The position numbers and the translations under genes are program-made. A stretch of 64,000 nt of DNA from contig JAVMKO010000002.1 of the NCBI GenBank assembly GCA_032164245.1, positions 92,207,340-92,271,339 of the forward strand. The letters are read 5' to 3'. This document shows positions 23,621-33,279 of this stretch, in pieces (positions within the stretch are counted from its first letter, which is position 1; each line of letters opens with the position of its first letter). Origin of the DNA: Sternotherus odoratus. Its lineage: Eukaryota; Chordata; Testudines; Kinosternidae. The notes beneath the pieces are model-generated. The model did no database searches and was not told where the DNA came from. It was given only the letters and a program-made list of their open reading frames with translations.

Positions 23621-23938
23621 GAATACCTGTAGCTGAAAATTAGCAATATTCTAACAAAATCAACAAAATCCACCATTGCTCACCCAGCACAGAAAGACTG
23701 AAGATAATCTGAGCATTTTTTATTCTCCAAGCTTGATTGCCAATATGATCCTGGTTTGAACCTGGCCCACACTGGTATTAAACAGAGTTGTTACCATCCG
23801 ATGGTGCTTAGAAGCCTAAGTGAAATGAGCTGGCAGTCTCAGCCTAGTTAGTAGCAGCCAGTGCATGGCTAAAAATTGTATGGGCACAGAGCATGATCCA
23901 CCCCCTCACCTGAAATGTAATCTCTTCAGGTCAAAACT

Positions 23939-24500
23939 GAGGCCTGGTCTACACCTAAAACTTAGGCTGACCTAACTACATCGCTCAGGGCTATAAAAAA
24001 TTTCACACCCTGTATCAGGTAAGTAGGTTAATCTAACCCCCACTATAGAAACAGCGAGGTCAACTAAGAATTATTCCGTCGACCAAGTGATAGCCTCTCA
24101 AGGGCATAGATTTACTTCAGTGACAGAAAAACCCCTTCCGTTGCATAAACACTTGCTACAGCAATAATGGCATGGCTGCATCACCGTCGTGCTTGTAGTA
24201 GCTTGAGATATGTCCGAGAAGGCATGCACTGCTGCCATCTTGGTTAACAGCTCTGGGGAAGACTTCAGTTCCAAGACTGCCTGGCAACTTCCGTGATTAA
24301 TTCCTGCTCACTCACCTTTTACTTTAATAAATTTCAGAGTTGTTTTTGCCCCCCCCCCCCCACGCAGATTTCAGAAATGCCAGCTTCCTAGTACATGAAC
24401 TGTAAGGTAAGGAATTGTCTGCAGCATAGGGAAATTGACCAGCATAGCTATTTCTGCTTTAGCTATGCAAGTCAATTTCCCCTTGTAGACAAAACCTAGG
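23939..24500. mobile_element. MITE with GTCTACA-type ends
   Basis: The left end AGGCCTGGTCTACACC and the reverse complement of the right end, AGGTTTTGTCTACAAG, are diverged inverted repeats. The next left-hand bases (GCTGACCTAACTACATCGC) match the internal core of the same family at 43110-43190. A C-run sits at 24350-24361. Confidence 0.55.
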
Positions 24501-25532
24501 TAATATGGGATGTATAGACTAGGATACGAAGGGCCTCAAATGATTGAAATTTTGCACCAACTTCCAACCATGTAATACTGAGGAGTGTTATACTTTTGAG
24601 CATACCGCTGCCGGTTCTAAGAGGGAGGAGATGCCTCTGAAGAGGTGAGGGGGCTTATAGATTCACTTTTGTCACAAGCCCTCCACCTCACCATATTTGC
24701 TCCAAGGGGTTAAGTTCTACCTCATCTGCCTTTCTTTGACTCACTCCATTGCACTAAGCATTTCTAAAGAGTCCATCAATACAGTACTTCAGAACAATCA
24801 ACCCCCCACCCTCGAGCTATCTTTCCCAAGTTTCCCCTGAGGGGGTTTAAGACCTTGTGAGCCAGACTCCTCCACCATGGGGTCTCTAACCCCTCCAAAG
24901 GGGTCTCTAACCCCTGCCTGACTCAACCAGACAGATATGCAAAGTGGAATTAACCCACGGGGGTTGAAAAGGGTGGATCGCTTCATGCTTTGCACCTACA
25001 AGCTAATGTGACAAATGAGCCCCTCACCAGAAATAGCACCCTGTGAGAAAGGCCAAGTGCCTTATTCCCAGCAGCAAATGGATTCTCAAACAAGCATCAT
25101 CTACTAGGCCCCTCATCCCCCTTTTGTTGCTTCGGTTAAAGACAAAATTATTAGGGAAACATGTTTTCAAGCTCTAATATAGTGGTAACAACAATGGATT
25201 TTTTTTTAAATAAAACTATATTTTAACAATAGCTTTATTTTATATTTTAAGAATTCATTTTTTTTAAATTTAAACCCAAAAAGCATCTGAGTGCTCCCTG
25301 GAGGTTAACAGTTCTGCAGAAGCATGCTCACCCTGGGCATACTGAAGAGAAAGAACGTGCCTTTTGTTGCTTGATCAGTAAGCAGGGGTCAAGCAAGGAA
25401 AGGCACTGACTGGCTCCAAAGTGAATCAGATCCAGTCTGCTTTGGAAAGCAACCTGGTGGCAAAGAAAGGTGGAAGAGTAAAAGGTCTGACTCTTAAATC
25501 CAGAGTCCTATCCTGGGAGAATATTTCAAGTA
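24501..25532. other. Unassigned sequence
   Basis: No recognisable gene. A short local duplication of GGGGTCTCTAACCCCT occurs at about 24878-24914. Confidence 0.4.
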
Positions 25533-25545
25533 CTTAACTGAGTAT

Positions 25546-25906
25546 TTAAGAATAGCAGCCGTGTTAGTCTGTGTCCGTAAAGAAAACGAGGAATACTTGT
25601 AGCACCTTAGAGACTAACCAGTTTATTTTAGCATAAGCTTTTGTGGGCTATAGCCCACTTCATCGGATGCATAGAATGGAACAAACAGAAGTAAGATGCA
25701 TTTATACAACAGAAAGCAAAAAAAAGTCTGTGCCTCTTAGAATTGGTATGGTACTTTACAACTTTTTTTTTGCTTTCTGTTGTATAAATGCATCTTACTT
25801 CTGTTTGTTCCATTCTATGCATCCGATGAAGTGGGCTATAGCCCACGAAAGCTTATGCTGAAATAAACTGGTTAGTCTCCAAGGTGCCACAAGTATTCCT
25901 TGCTTT
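25546..25906. mobile_element. Fold-back Penelope-like element, 361 bp
   Basis: Two copies of a PLE tail stand head to head. The left copy (25579-25726) and right copy (25763-25911) are inverted repeats of about 148 bp with roughly six mismatches, separated by about 36 bp. Each holds the PLE tail phrases GCACCTT, GACTAAC, AGCATAAGCTTT and CACTTC-TCGGATGCA. The left end continues outward with AATAGCAGCCGTGTTAGTC, the normal tail terminus, which is missing on the right. Perfect 13-bp duplications CTTAACTGAGTAT flank it (25533-25545 and 25907-25919). There is no coding sequence, so mirror-image open frames appear on both strands. Confidence 0.85.
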
Positions 25907-25919
25907 CTTAACTGAGTAT

Positions 25920-27028
25920 ATTCCTTTAAAAAAAGATTGAAGAAGTAGATGCACCTGCTTCATTAAGTATTTCTTTATGTTAACAGTAACAGTCAAGCAG
26001 AGAAATATTAAGATGGTGATTGATTTGCATACATGGCTTCCAGGGACAAAGTTTTTTGATTTTTTTAATAAGAAAAAGTTACCAGTTAGTTTACTGCCAG
26101 TTCCTTTTTGTGACTTGCCCATCTTTTAGGTGTTTCTTCCATTTTCTGCTATTCCTCCTCTAATTGTCAACCATCTGTGTCCTATTTGGCCTTTTTCTTT
26201 ACCTAGCATCTACTATTAAGAGCAAGCTATTATCCCATTTTGTTCCAATTCCAGACATGCTTTTTGAGGGTGGGAAGAGATGTGATCTTAACTACAAGAA
26301 GGGGAAAGAAGTGGCATGCAAGGACTTTGGAAATGTAAGTCCTCCGGCCCCCTTCTGAAGCATGCTGAACCAGACTCCCTAGAGTTCATGTCATCAAAAG
26401 GCCACAGGAGTCCTCTCAAAATATTCTTAAAAGGATTTAGCCCCTTTTAAAAGGGACTTACCATGTGAGTGGTGTCTCCATTTAAACATTTTCTATGGCT
26501 AAAAAAAAATGGCCCTCTATTTAAAGGTTTCTCATTCCAATTAAAAGACACCAAGAATTTTGCACTATTTTCACTGGAAATATTTTGAGTTCAGTCCTTC
26601 TGCACTGCGAGTTACAAGTAGAAGTGACTTTCTATTATAGAAAGTAATAAGAAAATGGCCTTAGACAGAATGTTAGCTGTAAGATGGGTGCATGACCATA
26701 TGTTAAAGAATGACTTCCCCCTCACACACACATCCGCCATAATCTCCCCTATTCATTCAGGAGCCTTAGTTAACAGCTTCTTCTGAAGGTTTAAATCTTT
26801 ACGAACTATGGAATTAAGCCACCATAAGGGTTAATTTTTGTCCTCTGACAGTCCACAGGCCTGGATTTGCACAACTCCTAAGGCTTCATTTTCAAGTGCT
26901 AAACAGCCAGAGCTGCCACTGAATCTATTTGCATACTGAGTGCTCAGCATCTCCAAAAGCCAGGCCCCACTACAATAGAGTGGTGCTATTGCTATAGCTT
27001 AGATACTGTACACCCACAATTCTCCATT
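25920..27028. other. Unassigned AT-rich sequence
   Basis: No gene or repeat recognised apart from homopolymer runs. Confidence 0.4.
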
Positions 27029-27036
27029 ACCCAGGG

Positions 27037-27404
27037 CACAGGCACCAACTTGTGTCGGTGCCTGTGGGTGCTTGCACCCGTCCCCAGTCGTGCCCCGTCC
27101 CCAAGTCCACCCCGCCCCAAAGTCCCCACCCAAACTCTGCCCCTCTCTCCCCCTACTGGATCCCTCCCCAAAAACCCGCCTCCTCCACCGAGTTCACTGC
27201 ATTCCCCCCTTCCTCCCAAGCATGCCACGTGAAACAGCTGTTTCGCAGCGCAAGCACTGGGAGGGAGGAGAAGCAGGGTGTGGCGGTGCATTCAAGGGAG
27301 GAGGCGGAGTGGGGGTGAACGAGGGTGGGTGGGCAAAGTGGCACCCACCAATTTTTCCCCATGGGTGCTCCAGTCCCAGAGCACCCACGGAGCCGGCGCC
27401 TATG
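27037..27404. mobile_element. hAT-like MITE, 368 bp
   Basis: Ends CACAGGCACC and CATAGGCGCC (reverse complement of the right end) form short inverted repeats. The 8-bp flanks ACCCAGGG (27029-27036) and AACCAGGG (27405-27412) match at 7 of 8. The interior is C-rich on plus, and next to the right end lies an inverted pair, GGGTGCTC and GAGCACCC. Open frames on both strands are compositional. Confidence 0.8.
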
Positions 27405-27549
27405 AACCAGGGCTCTGGTGATGGAAAATCCATGTAACAGGCTGGGTTTAAGAAAGAGACCCACCCAGCACAACCAGCTGTGCTATTTGTTGAGGGTGGT
27501 GAATACTAACAACTTTTTATGGCAAATTTATAAATGGGACTCTCTAGAT

Positions 27550-27841
27550 CAGCAGTTCTCAAACTTTAGCTACCTGAGGACCCACCTTTTATTTAAATTT
27601 TTTCACAGACTCCCCAAGCCTCCCACTCCACCCCTTCCCTCAAGGCCGCACCCCACCTTTTCCCACCCCCATTCCTCTCCCCTGCCTCTTTCTGTCCTCT
27701 CCCCTGAGCACACCCCATCCTCGCTCCTCCTCACCCCACCCAGCGCCTCCTGCAAGCTGCTGAAACGCTGTTCCCCGGCATGCTGGGACAGAGGGGGAGG
27801 AATTGATCAGTGGGCCTCAAAATTGATTTTGAGAAATGCTG
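27550..27841. mobile_element. hAT-like MITE, 292 bp
   Basis: The left end CAGCAGTTCTCAAA pairs with the reverse complement of the right end, CAGCATTTCTCAAA. Flanks CTCTAGAT (27542-27549) and CTCTAGAC (27842-27849) match at 7 of 8. The CAGNNNTTCTCAAA end is typical of Charlie-type hAT elements. The interior is C-rich and non-coding. Confidence 0.85.
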
Positions 27842-27849
27842 CTCTAGAC

Positions 27850-29690
27850 TGAAGTTTGAATACTTTGAATACTAATCAAGTATAAGTTTAATACTGGCTA
27901 GGACATCATGCCCCTTTCTCCCAACAACATAGACGGCCCCACAGAATTGTTCCCTTGTGATCATGCTTGTAGATATCCCTGTGAGTGAATTGATTTAACA
28001 AAGTCATGCTGGAACACAAAAGCACTGGACTGGATATCCTGTTTCCAGAGCAATCTGTACCATACCACACGCTTAACTAGTGGGTTAAAAATTACAGTAA
28101 GATTTATAAATACAACAGCAGCAAATCAAGTTTGTTTTTAATCTAGGCTATAACTTTCATCATAATCTTTTGATGAGACTATACTGCACCTTCCTGAAAC
28201 CTCCATCGCCATGTCAGCAATGAACACCTGCAACCATTGTATAAAAAAGAAGCTTATGTCCTCATTGTGGTTTGCCAGTAGCAGTAAAGACAATGACCTG
28301 AAGAGCTTATTAATTAAAAAACTGCTATATTTTGATCAATACTTAAGAAGGTTTCTAAGTCACTTCACGGTGCAAAGTGTGAATATCTTGTTGTTAATGG
28401 CATTAAAACCCACATTTCCTTTAGTTTTTATTGCAAATCTCATTAAAATAGATCTAGACCACCCTCCCTGAAAATTCTAGAGTCTCCATAATGTCAGCCA
28501 GTACTCAGCACTTTAAGCATGTGCTCACCTAAGGAATGTGTTTCTTTTAATTATAAGAGTAGTCCTCACTTTTAAAATCCATAATTTAACATAGGTGGAC
28601 AACTAAATTGAACAGAAAACTCTCTTAAAAACATGGGCAAGCAAGACATGATGGGGGGGGGGGGTGGAGTTTGTGCATAAGTGGTGCACAGCAGTTTAAA
28701 ACACCAGTATTTCATGCTTAGAGAGCTGGGCTCAACTGTTATTTAAGACCAAGCAATTAAGCCTCATGGGCCCCCCTGGCGCATGGGGCACCGGCCCTGC
28801 TTGCAATTCATTTTTTATTTAAAATATCAACTATTCTAGAGTAACACAGGGCACTGGGGTTATGTTGTAGTAATGTTTGTCAGGAGAGGATCACAGAGCG
28901 ATGAAGTTTGAGAGCTGCTGTGTTAGCCCATGTGAAGAAAGTGAGTTTGGTAACCTCATCCTAGAGACCCTAGTGGACATCTGCACACATCACAATGCCA
29001 GAGAAGTCTCAGCTCAAGCAAGGCCCGGCGCTGGAATGCCTGGGCCAAGACTATTAAAATCCCTTAGCAGAACCAAGGTTAGTTACATTTGCGCTGCCAC
29101 CGCCCAACTATTTTATGCCTGGGTCAAGCCGCTGCAGGACTAAAGTCCCTTACATCTATGGAAATGGAGAAGGTTGTTTCTCTCTCACTGCAGACCCTCT
29201 TTAGGAGGTTACCTGAACTTCTTCATCTTGGCTCCCAAACTACACCACCCGTCTTTGTTGTAACAAGCAAGTGAGGCTTGCCTCCAGGAAGAGCTTCACA
29301 AGACAGCAAGGAGGGTGCAGTGTGTTTAATTATTCCAAAACATCCAACGCTCACCTTCCCACACTTTTAGTTGACTATGCAGAGTGCTCCAGAGATCCCC
29401 CCTCCCCCCTGCATCTGAAATGACAGCTCCAAGCACTAGAATTGCCGGGAGGGGGGGGGGGGACAAGGTCCCGCTTTCCCTCCAGAATGGGGGTTAGCTA
29501 TGAAGGAGGCAAACTGCCTTTAGAGCCGGCCAGGGAGAGGGATGAAGCTGGAACTACCAAAGTAGATGAAGTGATTTAAACATTAAATGGGCCAGGCACC
29601 CCGTGGCCTGAAGCAGGAACCTGACCAATCACTTCCAGGGGGCCATCACGAGGCGGGCAGAGGGCTGGCAGATCAGGCCCAGGCTGAGCA
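27850..29690. other. Unassigned sequence upstream of the CpG island
   Basis: No recognised gene. A plus-strand open frame at 28877-29143 (88 codons) and an overlapping one at 29089-29274 have no known product or splice support. G-runs occur at 28652-28662 and 29451-29461. Confidence 0.35.
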
Positions 29691-31338
29691 AGCTATTGGG
29701 GGAGGGACTGTGGGGATCAAAGAAGGGGGCTAAACTCAGGAAGAGGGCGAGGGGGGAGGAGAAACCTTATTTTGTAACTATTCCCCCACTGTGCCCCCCC
29801 CCGCGGGTCACCGCAGCTCGGGGAGTGGCAGAGCCGAAGGGCAGGCGGGGGCCGCCCTGGTATTGGGGAGGTGGGGGGGATGCTTCTCCCAGGGTCCTCG
29901 TTATGGGGCGGGGAAGACGCGAGGGTTGCTCTCGCTGCTGGCCCTGGCGTGCCCGGTCACTAACCTGCTGGAGGGGCATTTCCGAGCCCAGCAGCGCCCC
30001 GGGCAGCCTCCGGGAGGCGAGGAGGCCGCACGCGCGTGTGAGGGGGGGGGACCCGGACCGTCCCAGGCCAGCGGCAAGAGGAGGAAGCGGGTGTCCCCCT
30101 CCCCCCACTCGGATCAGCGCCCCCTCCCTCCTGCCCGGCTCCCAGTCACAGACGCGGCCTCCGCGCACGTGTGCGAAACGTCACCGGCGAGTCCGGGGGT
30201 GAAGCAGACACCAGCTGGGCAGAGCCCCCCGCTGCCCCAGACATGGGTAGGGGAGCAGCGGGGCCTGCAGCTCCCCAGCCCCGGGAGCAGGGGTCGCCAC
30301 GGCCGCCCCCCCGCCGAGGACGCCCCCAGCCAGTGCGGGGGATGCCCCGGCGCCGCGAACTCCCTGCAGCGCCAGGCACCGGCCTCAGCGAGCTCTTTGT
30401 TGGAGCCACAAATATGAGTGGGGGGGTCGCTGGCCCTGCTGGTGAGATGGGAACAGGCTGCAGGCGCCCTTCTCCCCGCCTTATCCTCTGCACCCGGGGC
30501 AGGGCCCTACCGCCCCAGCTGCAGAGAAGAGGCACCGCCGGGACCGGGCCTGAGTTGGCGGTGGGGAAACAGACAAAAGTTTATTGCAACACGCTGTTGT
30601 CCCAGCCCTTTCTGTACCCCCCCCCCCCCCCGGCTGGAGAGGGGGCAGCGGGTCCCTGCCCAGGACTTAACCCAAGCGTCCCCTTCGCCCTCCCGCTGGG
30701 ATGGGGTGGGGGAGGAAATTACCGGGGGGCGGCCTCCGCCTCCTCCTAGTGCTGGCTGCAGCAGCGCCGTCCTGCCGGCGGGTCCGTGCGGGGTGCAGTA
30801 CAGGGAGCCGCCAGCGGGCTGAGCCCCCTCCGCAGCGAGGGCAAAGGCACCGGGAGCCTGGGAGGAGGAGACAGAGACACAGGACGCCGCCGCCGCGCCG
30901 CTGCGGATCTGGATGAAGGTGCCAGCGGCGAAGTGGGCTGGGAAGCTGGCGGGGGTCACCCGGGAGTCCGTGGAAGGTGCGGGTGGCTGCGCTGCTAGGG
31001 CCGCCGGCTGGAGTCCCCGTCTCATCCTTCCCTCTGGGTCTGTCCCCGTAGCCGAGTCTCTACCCCTCCCCCCCGGCCTTCCCGGCTGCTTTCCTCCTCG
31101 ATGCCGAGGCCCGACCCAAAATACGGGGGGCGGCGGGTGCCGGGGGGGATCCGGCTGCAGGATGCGGGGTCCCAGGGGGGGATGAAAGCGGCGGGACTGG
31201 CAGATGCGGCGGATGAAGCGGGGCCGCTCCCGCTGTGTGGGGCTGGCTGGAAAATGGCTCCAGGAAGCGGTGGCTGCTGACAATGAATGAAGGGAAGGGA
31301 GACGGGTTACGCGCCAAGGGCCTCCCGCGAAACTCGGA

Positions 31339-31529
31339 TTTCCCGCCCGCTTTTCAAACTAGATTTGCATAGCTCCGCCCTGCAGGTACGTCCCGGGTGG
31401 CGGGCCCTCCCATTGGCCCGCTACTTCCTCACTCCCATCCAATGCCCAACCCTGTTGACACCCTGTTTCATTCCCATTGGCCTGCCGCGGTGCGGGGGAC
31501 GCTCTATTTGCATACGGTCTTTCCATTGG
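31339..31529. promoter_or_regulatory. CCAAT/octamer cluster, candidate core promoter
   Basis: Within 191 bp lie an E2F-like TTTCCCGC (31339-31346), an octamer ATTTGCAT (31363-31370), a GC box CCGCCC (31375-31380), four CCAAT boxes (ATTGG at 31412, CCAAT at 31439, ATTGG at 31476 and 31525) and a second octamer ATTTGCAT (31506-31513). NF-Y binds CCAAT and POU factors bind the octamer. Three of the four CCAAT boxes are inverted, and boxes spaced 25-50 bp apart are common in bidirectional and cell-cycle promoters. No TATA box is evident. Transcription could leave in either direction. Confidence 0.65.
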
Positions 31530-31851
31530 CTGTGGAGACGAGGCCGGGGATTCCCCTCTGAGCAGCCGGGATTCCGGTGCGCCGGCTCTGTGACAGTGAC
31601 AGCCGGTGTCTGGGCGTTCTAGAACGTGCCCGGGAGCTAGGGGGGGTTCCGTTCCCGGTGTGTTCCCGTCCCGCCGCCCCAGCGCGAGTGCGGCTGCTCC
31701 GGCACAGGGAGAGACTCTGCGGCCGGACCCCGGCCAGGGTAGCGGCTCCGGCCGGCTTGAAGGGAGCATAAGGGCGGGCGAAGGCTAAACTCAAGGAAGA
31801 AAATCAGGTGAACGCTGCATTCCTTCGACGACCGCAGGGTGCCCCTAGGAG

Positions 31852-31859
31852 ATGCAAAT
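31852..31859 (-). promoter_or_regulatory. Third octamer motif
   Basis: ATGCAAAT, the reverse complement of ATTTGCAT, lies at the downstream edge of the CpG island. Confidence 0.4.
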
Positions 31860-31860
31860 G

Positions 31861-32280
31861 AGAAATCCCGCTAGTGCTGCCCAAAGAATACAGCCAGGAA
31901 TACACCAGCGCAAAGGATACAGCGGACAGTGGCACCACAAGCATCCGTGTGGAGTGTAACTGGCTCATCTGGAACTAGCTCATCTCAGTGAGGTGGCGAA
32001 TCTTTTATAGAGCAGTAAGAAAATCCTGTAGTGGAGCCATTGCTAGTAACTGGGGAGGTTTGGGGAGGTTAAACGGACTAACGCTGCCTTGTTTCACACT
32101 GGTTAAATTTGGCGTTTGAATTTAAACCTACCTACTCACTCTTCAGATGCCAAGTAACTTTCCTTCTTGTGCCGTTAACTATTTGAACATTTGAGATTTA
32201 AAAGAGTTCCCCAAACTATTTTTTTCCAAACCCCTGTTGTTACTGTCTACAAACTCTACATGATTATGTAAAATTTAGCC
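31861..32280. other. Unassigned sequence beyond the island
   Basis: CpG density drops here. If the donor after 31807 is used, this would be the start of an intron on the plus strand. No repeat recognised. Confidence 0.35.
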
Positions 32281-32660
32281 ACATTATGTTGAATTAAAAT
32301 TCAGTCCTTCCACACAACCATTCCGTTTTGTCGACTTAAAGGGCTCTTAAAATCGATTTCTGTACTCCTCCCCACAAGGGAAGTAGCGATAAAATTGACC
32401 TCACTGGTTCGAATTTGGGGTACTGTGGACGTAATTAGATGGTATTGGCCTCCAGGAGGTATCCCAGGATGCTCCACTGTGACCTTTTTGGACAGCACTT
32501 TCAACTCACATGCCAGCAGCAGCCAAGGTACTGTGGACGCACTCTGCCGATTTAACGTGCTTAGTGGGGACACATACAATCGAATGTATAAAATCTACTT
32601 CTATAGATTTGACCTAATTTTGTACTGTAGATGTACCCAAAGAAACATTTCCCATTTTCT
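32281..32660. mobile_element. MITE of the GTCTACACT group, diverged
   Basis: Contains AAAGGGCTCTTAAAATCGAT, CTGTACTCCTCCCCAC, GGTATTGGCCTCC and GGTATCCCAGGATGC, phrases I associate with one turtle MITE family. It ends at GACCTAATTTTGTACTGTAG, nearly identical to GACCTAATTTTGTAATGTAG at 40397 in this window. The left end is indistinct. Confidence 0.55.
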
Positions 32661-32944
32661 CCAAACTTCACCCATCTATACTCATTCCCTAATGTCTCAG
32701 AAACAGGCCACATTCTAAATTTTACATAACAAAAAAATGCTGCTTTTATTTATCGTGATCTAGTTTAACTTAAAAAAAAATGGAACTATGTCCAGCAGCT
32801 ATTTCCATTGTCTAATGTTAACTACTGGTCCTCCTGCCCTGCCTCCTCCAGGGATCCTAGCCACTGCACTTTCCATCCCCAAATCTGATTTTCCTCCATG
32901 CTTCCCACTGAGTTAATCATCATGAAAACACCAGTCTGGGATTG

Positions 32945-33275
32945 AAGAAAGATTTTGAATGGCTTGCTAATTACAAAAGCAGCTTCTCCTCTCTCAGAGT
33001 TCACACCTCCAGTTCAGTTGCTAGAGGAATACCTCACCCTCCCTGATTTGAGATAACAAGCTTGTTCAGCCTGATTGGACTGTTATCTCCTACCTGGTTC
33101 TTGCCTACTTATTTATACCTGCCCCTGGACACTTCCACTGCTTGCATCCGACAAAGTGGGTATTAGCCCATGAAAGCTTGTGCTTCAATACTTTAGTTAG
33201 TCTTTAAGGTGCCACATAAATCTTTGTTACTTCTGCTACTCCAGACTAACACGGCTACTTCTCTGATTCATGAGA
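32945..33275 (+). mobile_element. Penelope-like tail, 5'-truncated
   Basis: The block matches the right arm of the Penelope element at 47354-47633 in the same orientation: GGCTTGCTAATTACAAAA, CCTGGACACTTCCACTGC, GCATCCGACAAAGTGGG, AGTCTTTAAGGTGCCAC. It then runs to the full tail end (CAGACTAACACGGCTAC). No inverted partner and no reverse transcriptase sequence are present, so this is an ordinary truncated copy. Confidence 0.8.
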
Positions 33276-33279
33276 CCAC

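Larger units (their letters stand above)
29691..31860. promoter_or_regulatory. CpG island, probable gene promoter and first exon
   Basis: This is the only long stretch where CpG dinucleotides are frequent and not tied to a recognised transposon. It carries GC boxes, a CRE-like ACGTCA at 30178, an E2F-like TTTCCCGC at 31339, octamers and a cluster of CCAAT boxes. Donor-like sites occur on both strands: plus CTGCAG|GTACGT after 31385, plus AATCAG|GTGAAC after 31807, and minus CCAGCAG|GTTAGT with the exon edge at 29965. Such islands mark promoters, often bidirectional. Several frames of 60-258 codons are open, as expected in GC-rich DNA; none resembles a protein I know, and some have no ATG. The island may hold a 5' UTR, a short coding first exon or a lncRNA start. 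The gene cannot be named. Confidence 0.7.

Noticed and set aside
25628..25861. Two 72-codon frames with nearly the same N-terminal peptide on opposite strands
   Set aside because: They are mirror images caused by the fold-back Penelope palindrome, not paired genes.
29696..30749. Three overlapping plus-strand open frames of 168-208 codons
   Set aside because: They are in different frames of the same GC-rich DNA, without codon bias or recognisable domains.
30507..31283. 258-codon open frame on the minus strand of the CpG island
   Set aside because: It has no ATG at its 5' limit, low-complexity Pro/Arg/Gly composition and no family resemblance. It may overlap a real first exon but cannot be called a CDS.
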